In this document: positions 4,093 through 10,523 of the stretch, piece after piece | Position numbering within the stretch: position 1 is the first letter of the stretch | Layout: each line of letters starts with the position of its first letter | Source: an uncultured Bacilli bacterium | GTDB taxonomy: Bacteria; Bacillota_I; Bacilli_A; RF39; UBA660 | Assembly (NCBI GenBank): GCA_947631655.1 | Contig: CANRME010000018.1 | Location: 1 to 16,008, forward strand | Reading direction: 5' to 3' | DNA length: 16,008 nucleotides | Program-made: the position numbers and the translations under genes | The notes under the pieces: model-generated | What the model saw: only the letters and a program-made list of their open reading frames with translations | The model's database searches: none | Told to the model about the DNA's origin: nothing

Positions 4093-5156
4093 ATAACATC
4101 CTTTATCTTATCAAGTATTATCTCACTACTAGGTGTATTTAATTCCTTCCCCAAATTATCTCTAATTTTATTTAACTTATCTTTATCATTTAAAGTCTTA
4201 TTAATTAATTCATCTAAAGTTTTAGCATTTAAATCTTTTTCTTCTAAAATAAGACCACATCCCCTATTTTGTAAATCTAGGGCATTATAATATTGATGGT
4301 TATTAGCAACATAAGGACTAGGTACAAAAATAGCGGGGACTTTTAAAGCCATTATTTCCGCAATTGTTGAAGCTCCAGCTCTAGTCACTAATAAATCTGT
4401 GGATTTTAATAAACCTGGTAGATTATCCATAAATGGATATACTAAAGTATTCTTAGGCAGTTTTAAATCTTTAAACTCTTCATAATAATCTTTCCCTGTA
4501 ATATATACTAAAGAGTAATCTCTTGTCTTTACAATATATTCTTTCATGATATTATTAACCGTCATACTACCTAAACTACCCATTACCATTACTACCATTG
4601 GTTTAGTAACTGGTAATTTTAAACTAGATTTCGTTATTACCTCCGCCTTTAAAGCTTTCTCTCCGCAAGGATTCCCACAGTAGAATGTTTTATCTTTGGG
4701 AAAATAGTTTTCACTTTCTTTAAATGACACCCCAATTAAAGTAGCTTTTTTAGCTAATACTTTATTCGTTTTTCCAGGAATACTATTTTGTTCATGAATA
4801 AAAGTTGGAACTCCTAAATCTTGGGCTGCTTTTAAAACAGGATAAGTTACATAACCTCCTATTCCCATTACAATATCAGGTTTAAAATCTTTAATAAGCT
4901 CTTTACATTTCTTAATGTTCTTTCTAATTAAAAATATATTTTTAATATCCCTAAATATCTTCGTTTTTGATAAGCCATATATTTCTATAGGAATATATGG
5001 TATTCCATAAGGTGGAACAATATCTTTTTCCATTCTATTATGCGTACCAATATATAAAACTTGGGCATTTTTATCTTGTTCTTTAATCTTGTTAATAATC
5101 GCTAACGCCGGATATATATGTCCCCCCGTTCCTCCTGCACTTACAATAACTTTCAT
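4089..5156 (-). CDS. murG: UDP-GlcNAc:lipid I GlcNAc transferase MurG
   Basis: MurG adds GlcNAc to lipid I to make lipid II at the inner face of the membrane. The 355-residue GT28 glycosyltransferase shows the N-terminal glycine loop GGTGGHIYPA (8-17), GVPTFIHEQNSIPGKTNK (115-132), the second-domain loop GSLGS (193-197, a variant of the usual GGSQGA) and the donor-binding RAGASTIAE (259-267) with NNHQ further on. It is the first gene of the operon murG-murB-ftsQ-queH. The ribosome binding site AGGTGA lies upstream, at a slightly long distance. This order is part of the classical division and cell wall cluster of Gram-positive bacteria. Confidence 0.97.
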   Translation of the reverse strand: MKVIVSAGGTGGHIYPALAIINKIKEQDKNAQVLYIGTHNRMEKDIVPPYGIPYIPIEIYGLSKTKIFRDIKNIFLIRKNIKKCKELIKDFKPDIVMGIGGYVTYPVLKAAQDLGVPTFIHEQNSIPGKTNKVLAKKATLIGVSFKESENYFPKDKTFYCGNPCGEKALKAEVITKSSLKLPVTKPMVVMVMGSLGSMTVNNIMKEYIVKTRDYSLVYITGKDYYEEFKDLKLPKNTLVYPFMDNLPGLLKSTDLLVTRAGASTIAEIMALKVPAIFVPSPYVANNHQYYNALDLQNRGCGLILEEKDLNAKTLDELINKTLNDKDKLNKIRDNLGKELNTPSSEIILDKIKDVI

Positions 5157-5312
5157 AATACTAATCTCACCTAATATAATTATACTAAATAATTTCCAGT
5201 TTTAGAAATAATTTGTTAAATAAATGTCAATTGAAAAGATAGACATAATATTGACATTTTTATTTAAATTTAAAAAATTATCTGCTATAATACTTAAGTA
5301 AGAGGTGTAGAA
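5157..5312. promoter_or_regulatory. Divergent promoter region between murG and the 136-aa gene
   Basis: Plus strand: TTTAAA (5263-5268), 17-bp spacer, TATAAT (5286-5291) with TGC before it, a good promoter for the gene at 5313. Minus strand: TATAAT at 5179-5184 could serve murG but has no clear -35. Between them AATGTCAA (5223-5230) and TTGACATT (5251-5258) are inverted repeats 20 bp apart; each reads TTGACA outward, either a protein site or unused -35 boxes. Confidence 0.5.
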
Positions 5313-5723
5313 ATGGCAGAATTTGCAATATTTAAAACAGATAGTATACCGGAAATGTATGATTATGTTGGTTATTTATCTCCTGAAGGAATATTTTATA
5401 AAGAAAGAAAAGTAAATCATCCCGCAGTAATCGAAAGCGATCTATTTGCTTGGTCTTTACTTAAAAATATTAAATTAGAAAAAGTAGAACCTACTAAAAA
5501 TACTTTACAAAAACTAAAACAAGAACTTAAAGAATCTTTTAGCAAAGCAAGTAGTATTTTAGTAAAAGATTATGGTTTTATTAAAGTTAGTGATGAGTAT
5601 GGTTATATTTCATTTAATGGTATATCTAATTCCATAAGTGCTACACAAGAATATATTTTAAAATTCTTATCAGAATATTATAACCAAAAAGATAATAAAA
5701 AAGATAATAGTATCAAGAGATAA
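5313..5723 (+). CDS. Uncharacterised 136-aa protein
   Basis: Not recognised. A soluble-looking 136-residue protein starting MAEFAIFKTDSIPEMYDYVG, with no signal peptide or membrane helix, a lysine- and glutamate-rich middle that could be helical (about residues 60-80) and a lysine/asparagine-rich tail (QKDNKKDNSIKR). The start has a good ribosome binding site (AGAGGTG, 5 nt spacing) and an extended -10 promoter, and a strong terminator overlaps the stop codon, so it is a complete single-gene transcription unit. It lies between murG and ftsW, but the closed terminator argues against co-transcription with ftsW. It might be a lineage-specific family. Confidence 0.75.
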   Translation: MAEFAIFKTDSIPEMYDYVGYLSPEGIFYKERKVNHPAVIESDLFAWSLLKNIKLEKVEPTKNTLQKLKQELKESFSKASSILVKDYGFIKVSDEYGYISFNGISNSISATQEYILKFLSEYYNQKDNKKDNSIKR

Positions 5724-5743
5724 CATAGACTTATCTCTTTTTT
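5715..5743 (+). terminator. Terminator overlapping the stop codon of the 136-aa gene
   Basis: AAGAGATAA (5715-5723) and TTATCTCTT (5731-5739) form a 9-bp stem followed by T residues to 5743; the TAA stop is part of the 5' arm. Confidence 0.85.
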
Positions 5744-5756
5744 CATATTATTTAAT

Positions 5757-6839
5757 ATGAAAAAAATGGATTATAAACTATTAATAATGAGTTTAATTAT
5801 GGTAACATTTGGTTTAATCATGATATATTCAGCTAGTAGTATCTGGGCGGAATATAAATTTCATGATGCTTTTCACTATGTTAAAAGTCAAGGCTTATTT
5901 TTATTAATTGGTTTAGTTATTATGTATTTTGTTTCGAAAATCGATTACCATTTATATAAAAAATACGCTAATAAAATTTTATTATGTGCTTTTATTTTAT
6001 TAATCTTAGTTTTAATCCCCGGGATTGGCAAAGTGCGAAATGGCGCTCGTAGCTGGTTTGGTATTGGCCCCTTAGGAATCCAACCTAGCGAAGCCGCGAA
6101 ACTCGCCCTAATTATCTTTGTTTCGAAATATCTAGAAAAAAATGATAAAGAAATAAAAAGTATCTTCCATGGGGTCTTTCCTATTTTAGGAGTAATTTTA
6201 ACATTCTTCTTTTTAATTATGTTAGAACCCGACTTTGGAACTGGTATGGTTATTGTTATGACTTTAATTACCATTATTTTTATTTCCGGTGTAAAACTTG
6301 GTTTCTTTGTTAAATGTGGTTTAATCGGTATTGCGGGCATTGTCGGTTTAATTATCATTGCTCCCTACCGGATGGCAAGAATAGTATCTTTTTTAAACCC
6401 TTGGAGTGACCCCCTAGGTAGCGGATTTCAAATCATCCAAAGTTTATACGCTATTGGTCCCGGTGGTTTACTTGGTCAAGGATTTTTAAACTCTCGTCAA
6501 AAACACTTTTATCTACCCGAACCCCAAACTGATTTTATCTTCTCGATTATTTCCGAAGAATTTGGTTTTTTAGGAGTAATTTTAGTCACAGGCATGTTTT
6601 TCTATATTTTCTATCGTAGTATTAAAATTGCTTTAAAATGTGAAGACTTATTTGGTAAATACCTTGTCTTTGGTTTATCATTCGGTATATTAATCCAAGC
6701 TATTTTAAATCTCGCTGTCGTCGTTGGTTTAATTCCCGTTACTGGTGTTACTCTTCCCTTCTTTAGTTATGGCGGTAGTAGTTTACTTATAACTCTTTGT
6801 AGTATTGGAATCATTCTAAATGTTAGTAAAACAAAATAA
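5757..6839 (+). CDS. ftsW: Septal peptidoglycan glycosyltransferase FtsW (SEDS family)
   Basis: FtsW polymerises lipid II at the division septum together with a class B penicillin-binding protein. The 360-residue protein is a polytopic membrane protein of about ten helices. It carries GARSWFGIGPLGIQPSE (96-112), LEPDFGT (156-162) with the catalytic Asp159 of SEDS polymerases, the periplasmic QKHFYLPEPQTDFIFSII segment (248-265) and PVTGVTLPFFSYGGSSLL (327-344). RodA is the main alternative; the division genes opposite favour FtsW. The ATG (5757) has no ribosome binding site and lies only about 14 bp after a terminator T-run; ATG 5766 is an alternative. A TATTAT at 5746-5751 would give a nearly leaderless mRNA. 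Confidence 0.92.
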   Translation: MKKMDYKLLIMSLIMVTFGLIMIYSASSIWAEYKFHDAFHYVKSQGLFLLIGLVIMYFVSKIDYHLYKKYANKILLCAFILLILVLIPGIGKVRNGARSWFGIGPLGIQPSEAAKLALIIFVSKYLEKNDKEIKSIFHGVFPILGVILTFFFLIMLEPDFGTGMVIVMTLITIIFISGVKLGFFVKCGLIGIAGIVGLIIIAPYRMARIVSFLNPWSDPLGSGFQIIQSLYAIGPGGLLGQGFLNSRQKHFYLPEPQTDFIFSIISEEFGFLGVILVTGMFFYIFYRSIKIALKCEDLFGKYLVFGLSFGILIQAILNLAVVVGLIPVTGVTLPFFSYGGSSLLITLCSIGIILNVSKTK

Positions 6840-6840
6840 A

Positions 6841-6867
6841 ATTCTCGATTTTACGAGAATTTATTTT
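6841..6867. terminator. Bidirectional terminator between ftsW and trx
   Basis: ATTCTCG (6841-6847) and CGAGAAT (6854-6860), with TTATTTT on the plus side and TTTTATTTTG on the minus side. It serves the convergent ftsW and cvpA-trx units. Confidence 0.85.
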
Positions 6868-7154
6868 AATTTCTTAATTATACTTTCTAACTCTTCTTTA
6901 CTTCTTAGTCCTATCTCACTTTGTAAGATATTTCCATCTTTTATAAAGAATAATGTCGGAATAGACATAACTCCATAACTAGTCGCTAAATCAGGGTGTT
7001 GGTCGGTATTAACTTTGATAACATTTTCCTCTAACGTTTCTAGTATAGGTCCCAACATCTTACAAGGTCCACACCATTCCGCATAAAAGTCTACGATATA
7101 AAATCCTTTTTGTACTAAATCTTCTAAAGATTCATTTTCTAAATATTTAACCAT
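6861..7154 (-). CDS. trxA: Thioredoxin
   Basis: A small cytoplasmic disulfide reductase of the thioredoxin fold. At 97 residues it is slightly shorter than the usual 104-108. It has the active site EWCGPCK (26-32, cysteines 28 and 31), the preceding VDFYA strand, and the cis-proline in SIPTLFF (P66). The start codon overlaps the cvpA stop by one base (TAATG at 7152-7156) after an AGGAGGAGA ribosome binding site, so translation is coupled to cvpA. No thioredoxin reductase gene is nearby. A general reductant role is the default; a specific partner is not evident. Confidence 0.94.
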   Translation of the reverse strand: MVKYLENESLEDLVQKGFYIVDFYAEWCGPCKMLGPILETLEENVIKVNTDQHPDLATSYGVMSIPTLFFIKDGNILQSEIGLRSKEELESIIKKLK

Positions 7155-7873
7155 TATTCTCCTCCTTTATATTTATTAATTATTTCTTCAGCACCATCAA
7201 TTTTTAATTTACCACTATTTACTAATTTCTCAGCAGTTTCTGGTTTTAATATTTCATATTTTAAAACAATATCTAAAGTTTCTTGATTAAATTTATTTTT
7301 ATCATCATAATTTTCATAATCTGTCCATAAACTATATATTTCATTAGCTGCTATTTTAACATCGTTTGAATATTCTGGTAATACTGGAGTTTTATCAAGT
7401 ATTGCTACCGCATAACTACTTTCCATTACATATGTATTGGTATAAGGAAAATAACTAAATATACTAAGTAAAACAAAAACTATAAAATAATATTCTACTA
7501 ATCCAAATATAAATCCTAATATTTTAGAAGGAATACTTAAAATAATCGTCGCTTTTAATATTAATTCTACTAAGCCTGTAACTTTCAATAATAATTTTAA
7601 TACTAATTCTAATACGACATAACATATTAAGAAAGCTAGGGCTTCATAAATTAAAACATTTAATACCGGAATAGATTTTAATATACCTAAATTTAAAAAT
7701 GGTAAATTAGTATATAATATTTCAGATAATGGATTTTTTAAAATAAAAGACAATACTAATACAAGTATAGTTCCAATAGCAGATACCCCTTCTTTTAAAA
7801 ATCCTCTTTTAAGACCAATTACTCCACCAACTAAAATAAACAACAAAATAATAACGTTAACTATATTCGCCAT
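7154..7873 (-). CDS. cvpA: CvpA family membrane protein
   Basis: CvpA proteins are small polytopic membrane proteins first linked to colicin V production; their biochemical role is unknown. The 239-residue protein begins MANIVNVIILLFILVGGVIGLKRGFLKE, matching the family's first helix followed by a G-x-x-RGF motif. Further helices lie at about 32-46, 65-85, 88-113 and 120-142, and a soluble C-terminal part of about 95 residues follows. The family is usually 160-180 residues, so the tail is longer than usual. It is co-transcribed with the overlapping thioredoxin gene. The ribosome binding site is AGAGGT, and a TATAAT lies at 7897-7902 on the minus strand. Confidence 0.87.
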   Translation of the reverse strand: MANIVNVIILLFILVGGVIGLKRGFLKEGVSAIGTILVLVLSFILKNPLSEILYTNLPFLNLGILKSIPVLNVLIYEALAFLICYVVLELVLKLLLKVTGLVELILKATIILSIPSKILGFIFGLVEYYFIVFVLLSIFSYFPYTNTYVMESSYAVAILDKTPVLPEYSNDVKIAANEIYSLWTDYENYDDKNKFNQETLDIVLKYEILKPETAEKLVNSGKLKIDGAEEIINKYKGGE

Positions 7874-7913
7874 AATACCTCTTTTCTATTAATAATATTA
7901 TACACTAGAATAT

Positions 7914-7942
7914 TTGAAAATAATAGTAAAATATGATATATT
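7914..7942 (+). promoter_or_regulatory. Promoter of rnhC
   Basis: TTGAAA (7914-7919), 17-bp spacer, TATATT (7937-7942) preceded by TGA (extended -10). Confidence 0.78.
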
Positions 7943-7966
7943 TTGTAAAAGAAAGGACCTATTATT

Positions 7967-8896
7967 ATGACTATAGTTTTTAAAGTAAGTGACAATATTA
8001 AAAAGAAAATGATTGAGTTTTATAAACCTTTTTATAAAGAAAAAACACCACCTTATGCAGTATTTCAAGCTCAAAATACAGATGTGGTAATTACCCTATA
8101 TGAATCAGGAAAAGTAATGTTTCAAGGGATAAGTGCCGATATTGAAAGCAGTATCTGGATTGATCAAGAAAAACGTTTAAATAATCGTGTAATTGATATT
8201 AACGATAAAAAGAAAGACAAAAAAGAAACTAAAAAAACTTTTTATAATATTAGTACCATTGGTAGTGATGAAGTTGGAACCGGAGATTATTTTGGACCCA
8301 TTGTTGTTTGTGCAACCTATGTAAGTAAAGAAAATATTCCTTTCCTGACAGATTTAGGAGTAAGAGATTCTAAAAAGTTAACTGATGACAAAATAAAAGA
8401 AATAGCTCCCGAAATTATTAAAAAAATTCCTTATTCTTTATATATTTTAGATAATAAAACTTATAACGCTAATCACGATAATTTAAATATGAACAAAATG
8501 AAAGCTATTCTCCATAATAAAGTGTTAACTACTCTTTTAAAAAAAGATAATTACGCTTATGAAAAGATTGTCATCGACCAATTTGAATATCCTAAAAAAT
8601 TCTATGAACATATTAGTGATGCGAAAGAAAAAATTAGAAGTGTTACTTTCTTAACTAAAGCGGAAGACCAAGTTATGAGTGTTGCTTGTGCTAGTATCAT
8701 CTCGCGTTATGCTTTCTTAAAAGAGTTTAAAAAACTTGAAAATGAACTTCATACTATTCTCCCTTTAGGAGCAGGTAACGAAGTTGATAAAAAGGGATGC
8801 GAAATTGCTAAAACTTATGGACTAGAAAAACTAGAAGAAATCGCTAAAATAAGTTTTAAAAATACTGAAAAAATTAAAACCATGTTAAAAGACTAG
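7967..8896 (+). CDS. rnhC: Ribonuclease HIII
   Basis: RNase HIII degrades the RNA strand of RNA-DNA hybrids and is typical of Bacillota. The 309-residue protein has an N-terminal TBP-like substrate-binding domain (about 1-85, ending in a lysine-rich linker KKKDKKETKK) and a catalytic RNase H domain starting IGSDEVGTGDYFGP. The active-site set is complete: D101 and E102 in DEVGTGD, D204 in VIDQFEYPK, and D234 in KAEDQVMSVACASIISR. DSKKLTD (134-140) is the usual following motif. It is a single-gene unit with its own promoter and a terminator directly at its stop. The ribosome binding site AAAGGA is 9 nt from the ATG. Confidence 0.96.
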   Translation: MTIVFKVSDNIKKKMIEFYKPFYKEKTPPYAVFQAQNTDVVITLYESGKVMFQGISADIESSIWIDQEKRLNNRVIDINDKKKDKKETKKTFYNISTIGSDEVGTGDYFGPIVVCATYVSKENIPFLTDLGVRDSKKLTDDKIKEIAPEIIKKIPYSLYILDNKTYNANHDNLNMNKMKAILHNKVLTTLLKKDNYAYEKIVIDQFEYPKKFYEHISDAKEKIRSVTFLTKAEDQVMSVACASIISRYAFLKEFKKLENELHTILPLGAGNEVDKKGCEIAKTYGLEKLEEIAKISFKNTEKIKTMLKD

Positions 8897-8918
8897 AAAA
8901 TTGCTCTAGTCTTATTTT
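8889..8918. terminator. Bidirectional terminator between rnhC and the 8912 gene
   Basis: AAGACTAGA (8889-8897) and TCTAGTCTT (8905-8913) form a 9-bp stem with ATTTT on the plus side and TTTTAA on the minus side. It overlaps both stop codons. Confidence 0.82.
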
Positions 8919-9130
8919 ATTAAATTTCTTTCTAAACAATATGGTACTACTTCATTCTTTAAAGTATTAGATAAAATATCTGTTCCACAAGTTGTATCAT
9001 ACCATTTAAAATTTTCAATTTCTAAAGAAGTATTTAATTTACCCATTAATTTACCATTATATCTAAAAACATAAAAATGAATAGGAGTTACACCATCACT
9101 AGTTGCTATTTCATCAAACTCCATAACCAT
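8912..9130 (-). CDS. Uncharacterised 72-aa protein, possibly a Nudix-like C-terminal fragment
   Basis: Not firmly recognised. The 72 residues (start MVMEFDEIATSDG; a second in-frame Met is at position 3) overlap the end of the upstream gene by 17 bp in another frame. The stretch IHFYVFRYNGKL, the EIENFKWY pattern and the end VVPYCLERNLIK resemble, by eye, the C-terminal half of small Nudix hydrolases, but the catalytic Nudix box (GX5EX7REUXEEXGU) is absent here and in the upstream gene. It may be a small intact gene translated by coupling, or the remains of a broken one. The ribosome binding site is poor (AAGAAATGG). Confidence 0.5.
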   Translation of the reverse strand: MVMEFDEIATSDGVTPIHFYVFRYNGKLMGKLNTSLEIENFKWYDTTCGTDILSNTLKNEVVPYCLERNLIK

Positions 9131-9626
9131 TTCTTAGTTTTCTTGTTAAAGGTACATCTACTTCACAATTACGATATTCTAAAAACACTTCGGAAAAAGC
9201 ATGTGCAACTTTAGGACATATGCTTCCACTTAAATTAAAACTTACAAAACAACTGCCAAAATTAAAATAATTTTTAGGATTTTGCCAAAAATGAATAACA
9301 TAATTATCCGCATTCTCTGTAATCAAAAGTTTATTATTATCTTCTAAAAGACCAGCTGCTTCACTTGTCCAAGTAAAAGTATTATCTTTTAAAATATTAA
9401 GATATGGATTTTCTTTACTACATTTTTTAATTATTCTAAAAAGGTATTGTAATTGTCTATATAATACTTGCTCTTTCTTAGTTATCACAAATTTATTATT
9501 TCCTGTAAATTCTAACATATTCCAGTAAAAGTCTGCTCCCCCGTATTCCATTTCAAAACTTTCACCATCATCATTTTCGACAATTATAATATATCTTTCT
9601 TTATCTAGCTTTTTAATTATCTTCAT
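9114..9626 (-). CDS. Uncharacterised 170-aa protein
   Basis: Not recognised. A soluble 170-residue protein, MKIIKKLDKERYIIIVENDDG, with aromatic-rich segments (GGADFYWNMLEF, HFWQNPKNYFNF) and no membrane helices or signal peptide. The ribosome binding site is weak (AAAGCGAAG). An extended -10 promoter (TGATATAAT, minus strand 9663-9671, with TTACTA at 9686-9691) lies upstream. The downstream 72-aa ORF overlaps its end, so the two form one unit that ends at the terminator shared with rnhC. Nothing in the sequence assigns a function. Confidence 0.65.
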   Translation of the reverse strand: MKIIKKLDKERYIIIVENDDGESFEMEYGGADFYWNMLEFTGNNKFVITKKEQVLYRQLQYLFRIIKKCSKENPYLNILKDNTFTWTSEAAGLLEDNNKLLITENADNYVIHFWQNPKNYFNFGSCFVSFNLSGSICPKVAHAFSEVFLEYRNCEVDVPLTRKLRNGYGV

Positions 9627-9790
9627 AAATATCTTCGCTTTCTAAATAATTTCTAAGATAATATTATATCATATAAAATAATTATTAGTAAATTTATAAT
9701 TTCATTAATCATCTTATTGACTTTTTGCAATATTGTAGTATGCTAGAAAGTACACCCTAAGTAACACTGCAATAGAAAGGACGTGATAAA
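9627..9790. promoter_or_regulatory. Divergent promoters between the 170-aa gene and the PemK-like gene
   Basis: Minus strand: TATAAT at 9663-9668 with TGA before it. Plus strand: TTGACT (9717-9722), 16-bp spacer, TATGCT (9739-9744), leaving a leader of about 40 nt with AAAGGACGTGA before the ATG at 9791. CAATATTG at 9728-9735 is a small palindrome in the spacer. Confidence 0.55.
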
Positions 9791-10195
9791 ATGTGTAAGT
9801 TGGGAGATATAATCATAGTTAAAAACTATATCGGCGATGATGGAGAAACTATAACACAGCATTCTTTTGTAGTAATAAGTGATGAAAAAGGAACAATTTC
9901 AGGCTTAGATTATACAATGGTTGCTTCAGTAATATCTAGTTTTAAAAGTGAAGACCATAGAAAAAGGAAATTAAAATTTGAAGAAAATGTTGAACTACCT
10001 TTAGATGCAATGAATAAGAAAAATTTCAAAAAATCATCATACGTTAAAGCCAATCAAGCGTACTATTTTAATAAGAAAAAATTAAATTATTATGTTTTTG
10101 CTTCATTAAAAGATGAATATTTAGACGATTTATTAAAAATAGTACTTAAGCTTAATTCAGAAGGTAAACTAAAAATTATTATGGACAATTTATAA
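9791..10195 (+). CDS. PemK/MazF-like protein (candidate growth-regulating ribonuclease)
   Basis: A 134-residue protein starting MCKLGDIIIVKNYIGDDGE, followed by QHSFVVISDEKG, GLDYTMVASVISSFK and SYVKANQAYYFNKKKL. The order (GDI start strand, SFVVI strand, ASVISSF, then a K-rich middle and a VKANQ strand) resembles a variant PemK/MazF-type SH3-like barrel seen in Bacillota. PemK/MazF proteins cut mRNA. The usual Arg-Pro after the first loop (RPALVIS) is replaced by QHSFVVIS, so the catalytic set is not the canonical one and activity cannot be assumed. No antitoxin gene precedes it; a 58-aa gene with its own promoter follows 90 bp downstream. The family call is by eye. Confidence 0.55.
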   Translation: MCKLGDIIIVKNYIGDDGETITQHSFVVISDEKGTISGLDYTMVASVISSFKSEDHRKRKLKFEENVELPLDAMNKKNFKKSSYVKANQAYYFNKKKLNYYVFASLKDEYLDDLLKIVLKLNSEGKLKIIMDNL

Positions 10196-10239
10196 ATTAT
10201 TTTATATACTAAAAACAATTTAATTGATTAATGTATTAT

Positions 10240-10268
10240 TTTACAATATACTATAATTAGTATAGTAT
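10240..10268 (+). promoter_or_regulatory. Promoter with embedded inverted repeat before the 58-aa gene
   Basis: TTTACA (10240-10245), 17-bp spacer, TAGTAT (10263-10268). The spacer holds a perfect inverted repeat, TATACTA (10247-10253), TAAT, TAGTATA (10258-10264), placed where a bound repressor would block RNA polymerase. Operator function is inferred. Confidence 0.6.
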
Positions 10269-10285
10269 AGAGAAAGGGATTTTAT

Positions 10286-10462
10286 ATGAAAAAAACAAAA
10301 AATAATATTTTACCTAAAGGTTTTTTCAACAAAAAACGTGAAGTTATTTCATCTAAAGAAGCTCTTAAAGACGTAGTTCCTATCAATTGGGCAGAAGCTT
10401 TAAAAAATCGCAAAAATAGTGATAAACAAATAATTAAACTTAAAAATCCTCAAAAATTTTAA
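10286..10462 (+). CDS. Small basic 58-aa protein, candidate partner of the PemK-like protein
   Basis: The ORF starts at ATG 10286 with AAAGGG 7 nt upstream and ends with TAA at 10460-10462. The product, starting MKKTKNNILPKGFFNKKREV, is strongly basic and contains a possible short helix (SSKEALKDVV) and the motif PINWAEALKNRK; it has no membrane segment. It has its own promoter with an inverted repeat in the spacer and is followed by a terminator, so it is a complete unit. The position beside a PemK-like gene suggests an antitoxin or regulator, but no antitoxin family is recognised. Confidence 0.65.
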   Translation: MKKTKNNILPKGFFNKKREVISSKEALKDVVPINWAEALKNRKNSDKQIIKLKNPQKF

Positions 10463-10493
10463 TATAATATATTAAAAACATTTAACAAAAATT

Positions 10494-10523
10494 AATCTCG
10501 AACCTTAAAGTTCGAGATTTTTT
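10494..10523. terminator. Bidirectional terminator between the 58-aa gene and the HerA-like gene
   Basis: AATCTCGAAC (10494-10503) and GTTCGAGATT (10510-10519) form a perfect 10-bp stem followed by T residues on the plus strand; the minus side is followed by AATTTTTG. Confidence 0.87.

Noticed and set aside
5945..6358. 137-codon minus-strand ORF
   Set aside because: Shadow of ftsW in the opposite strand; ftsW motifs are clear.
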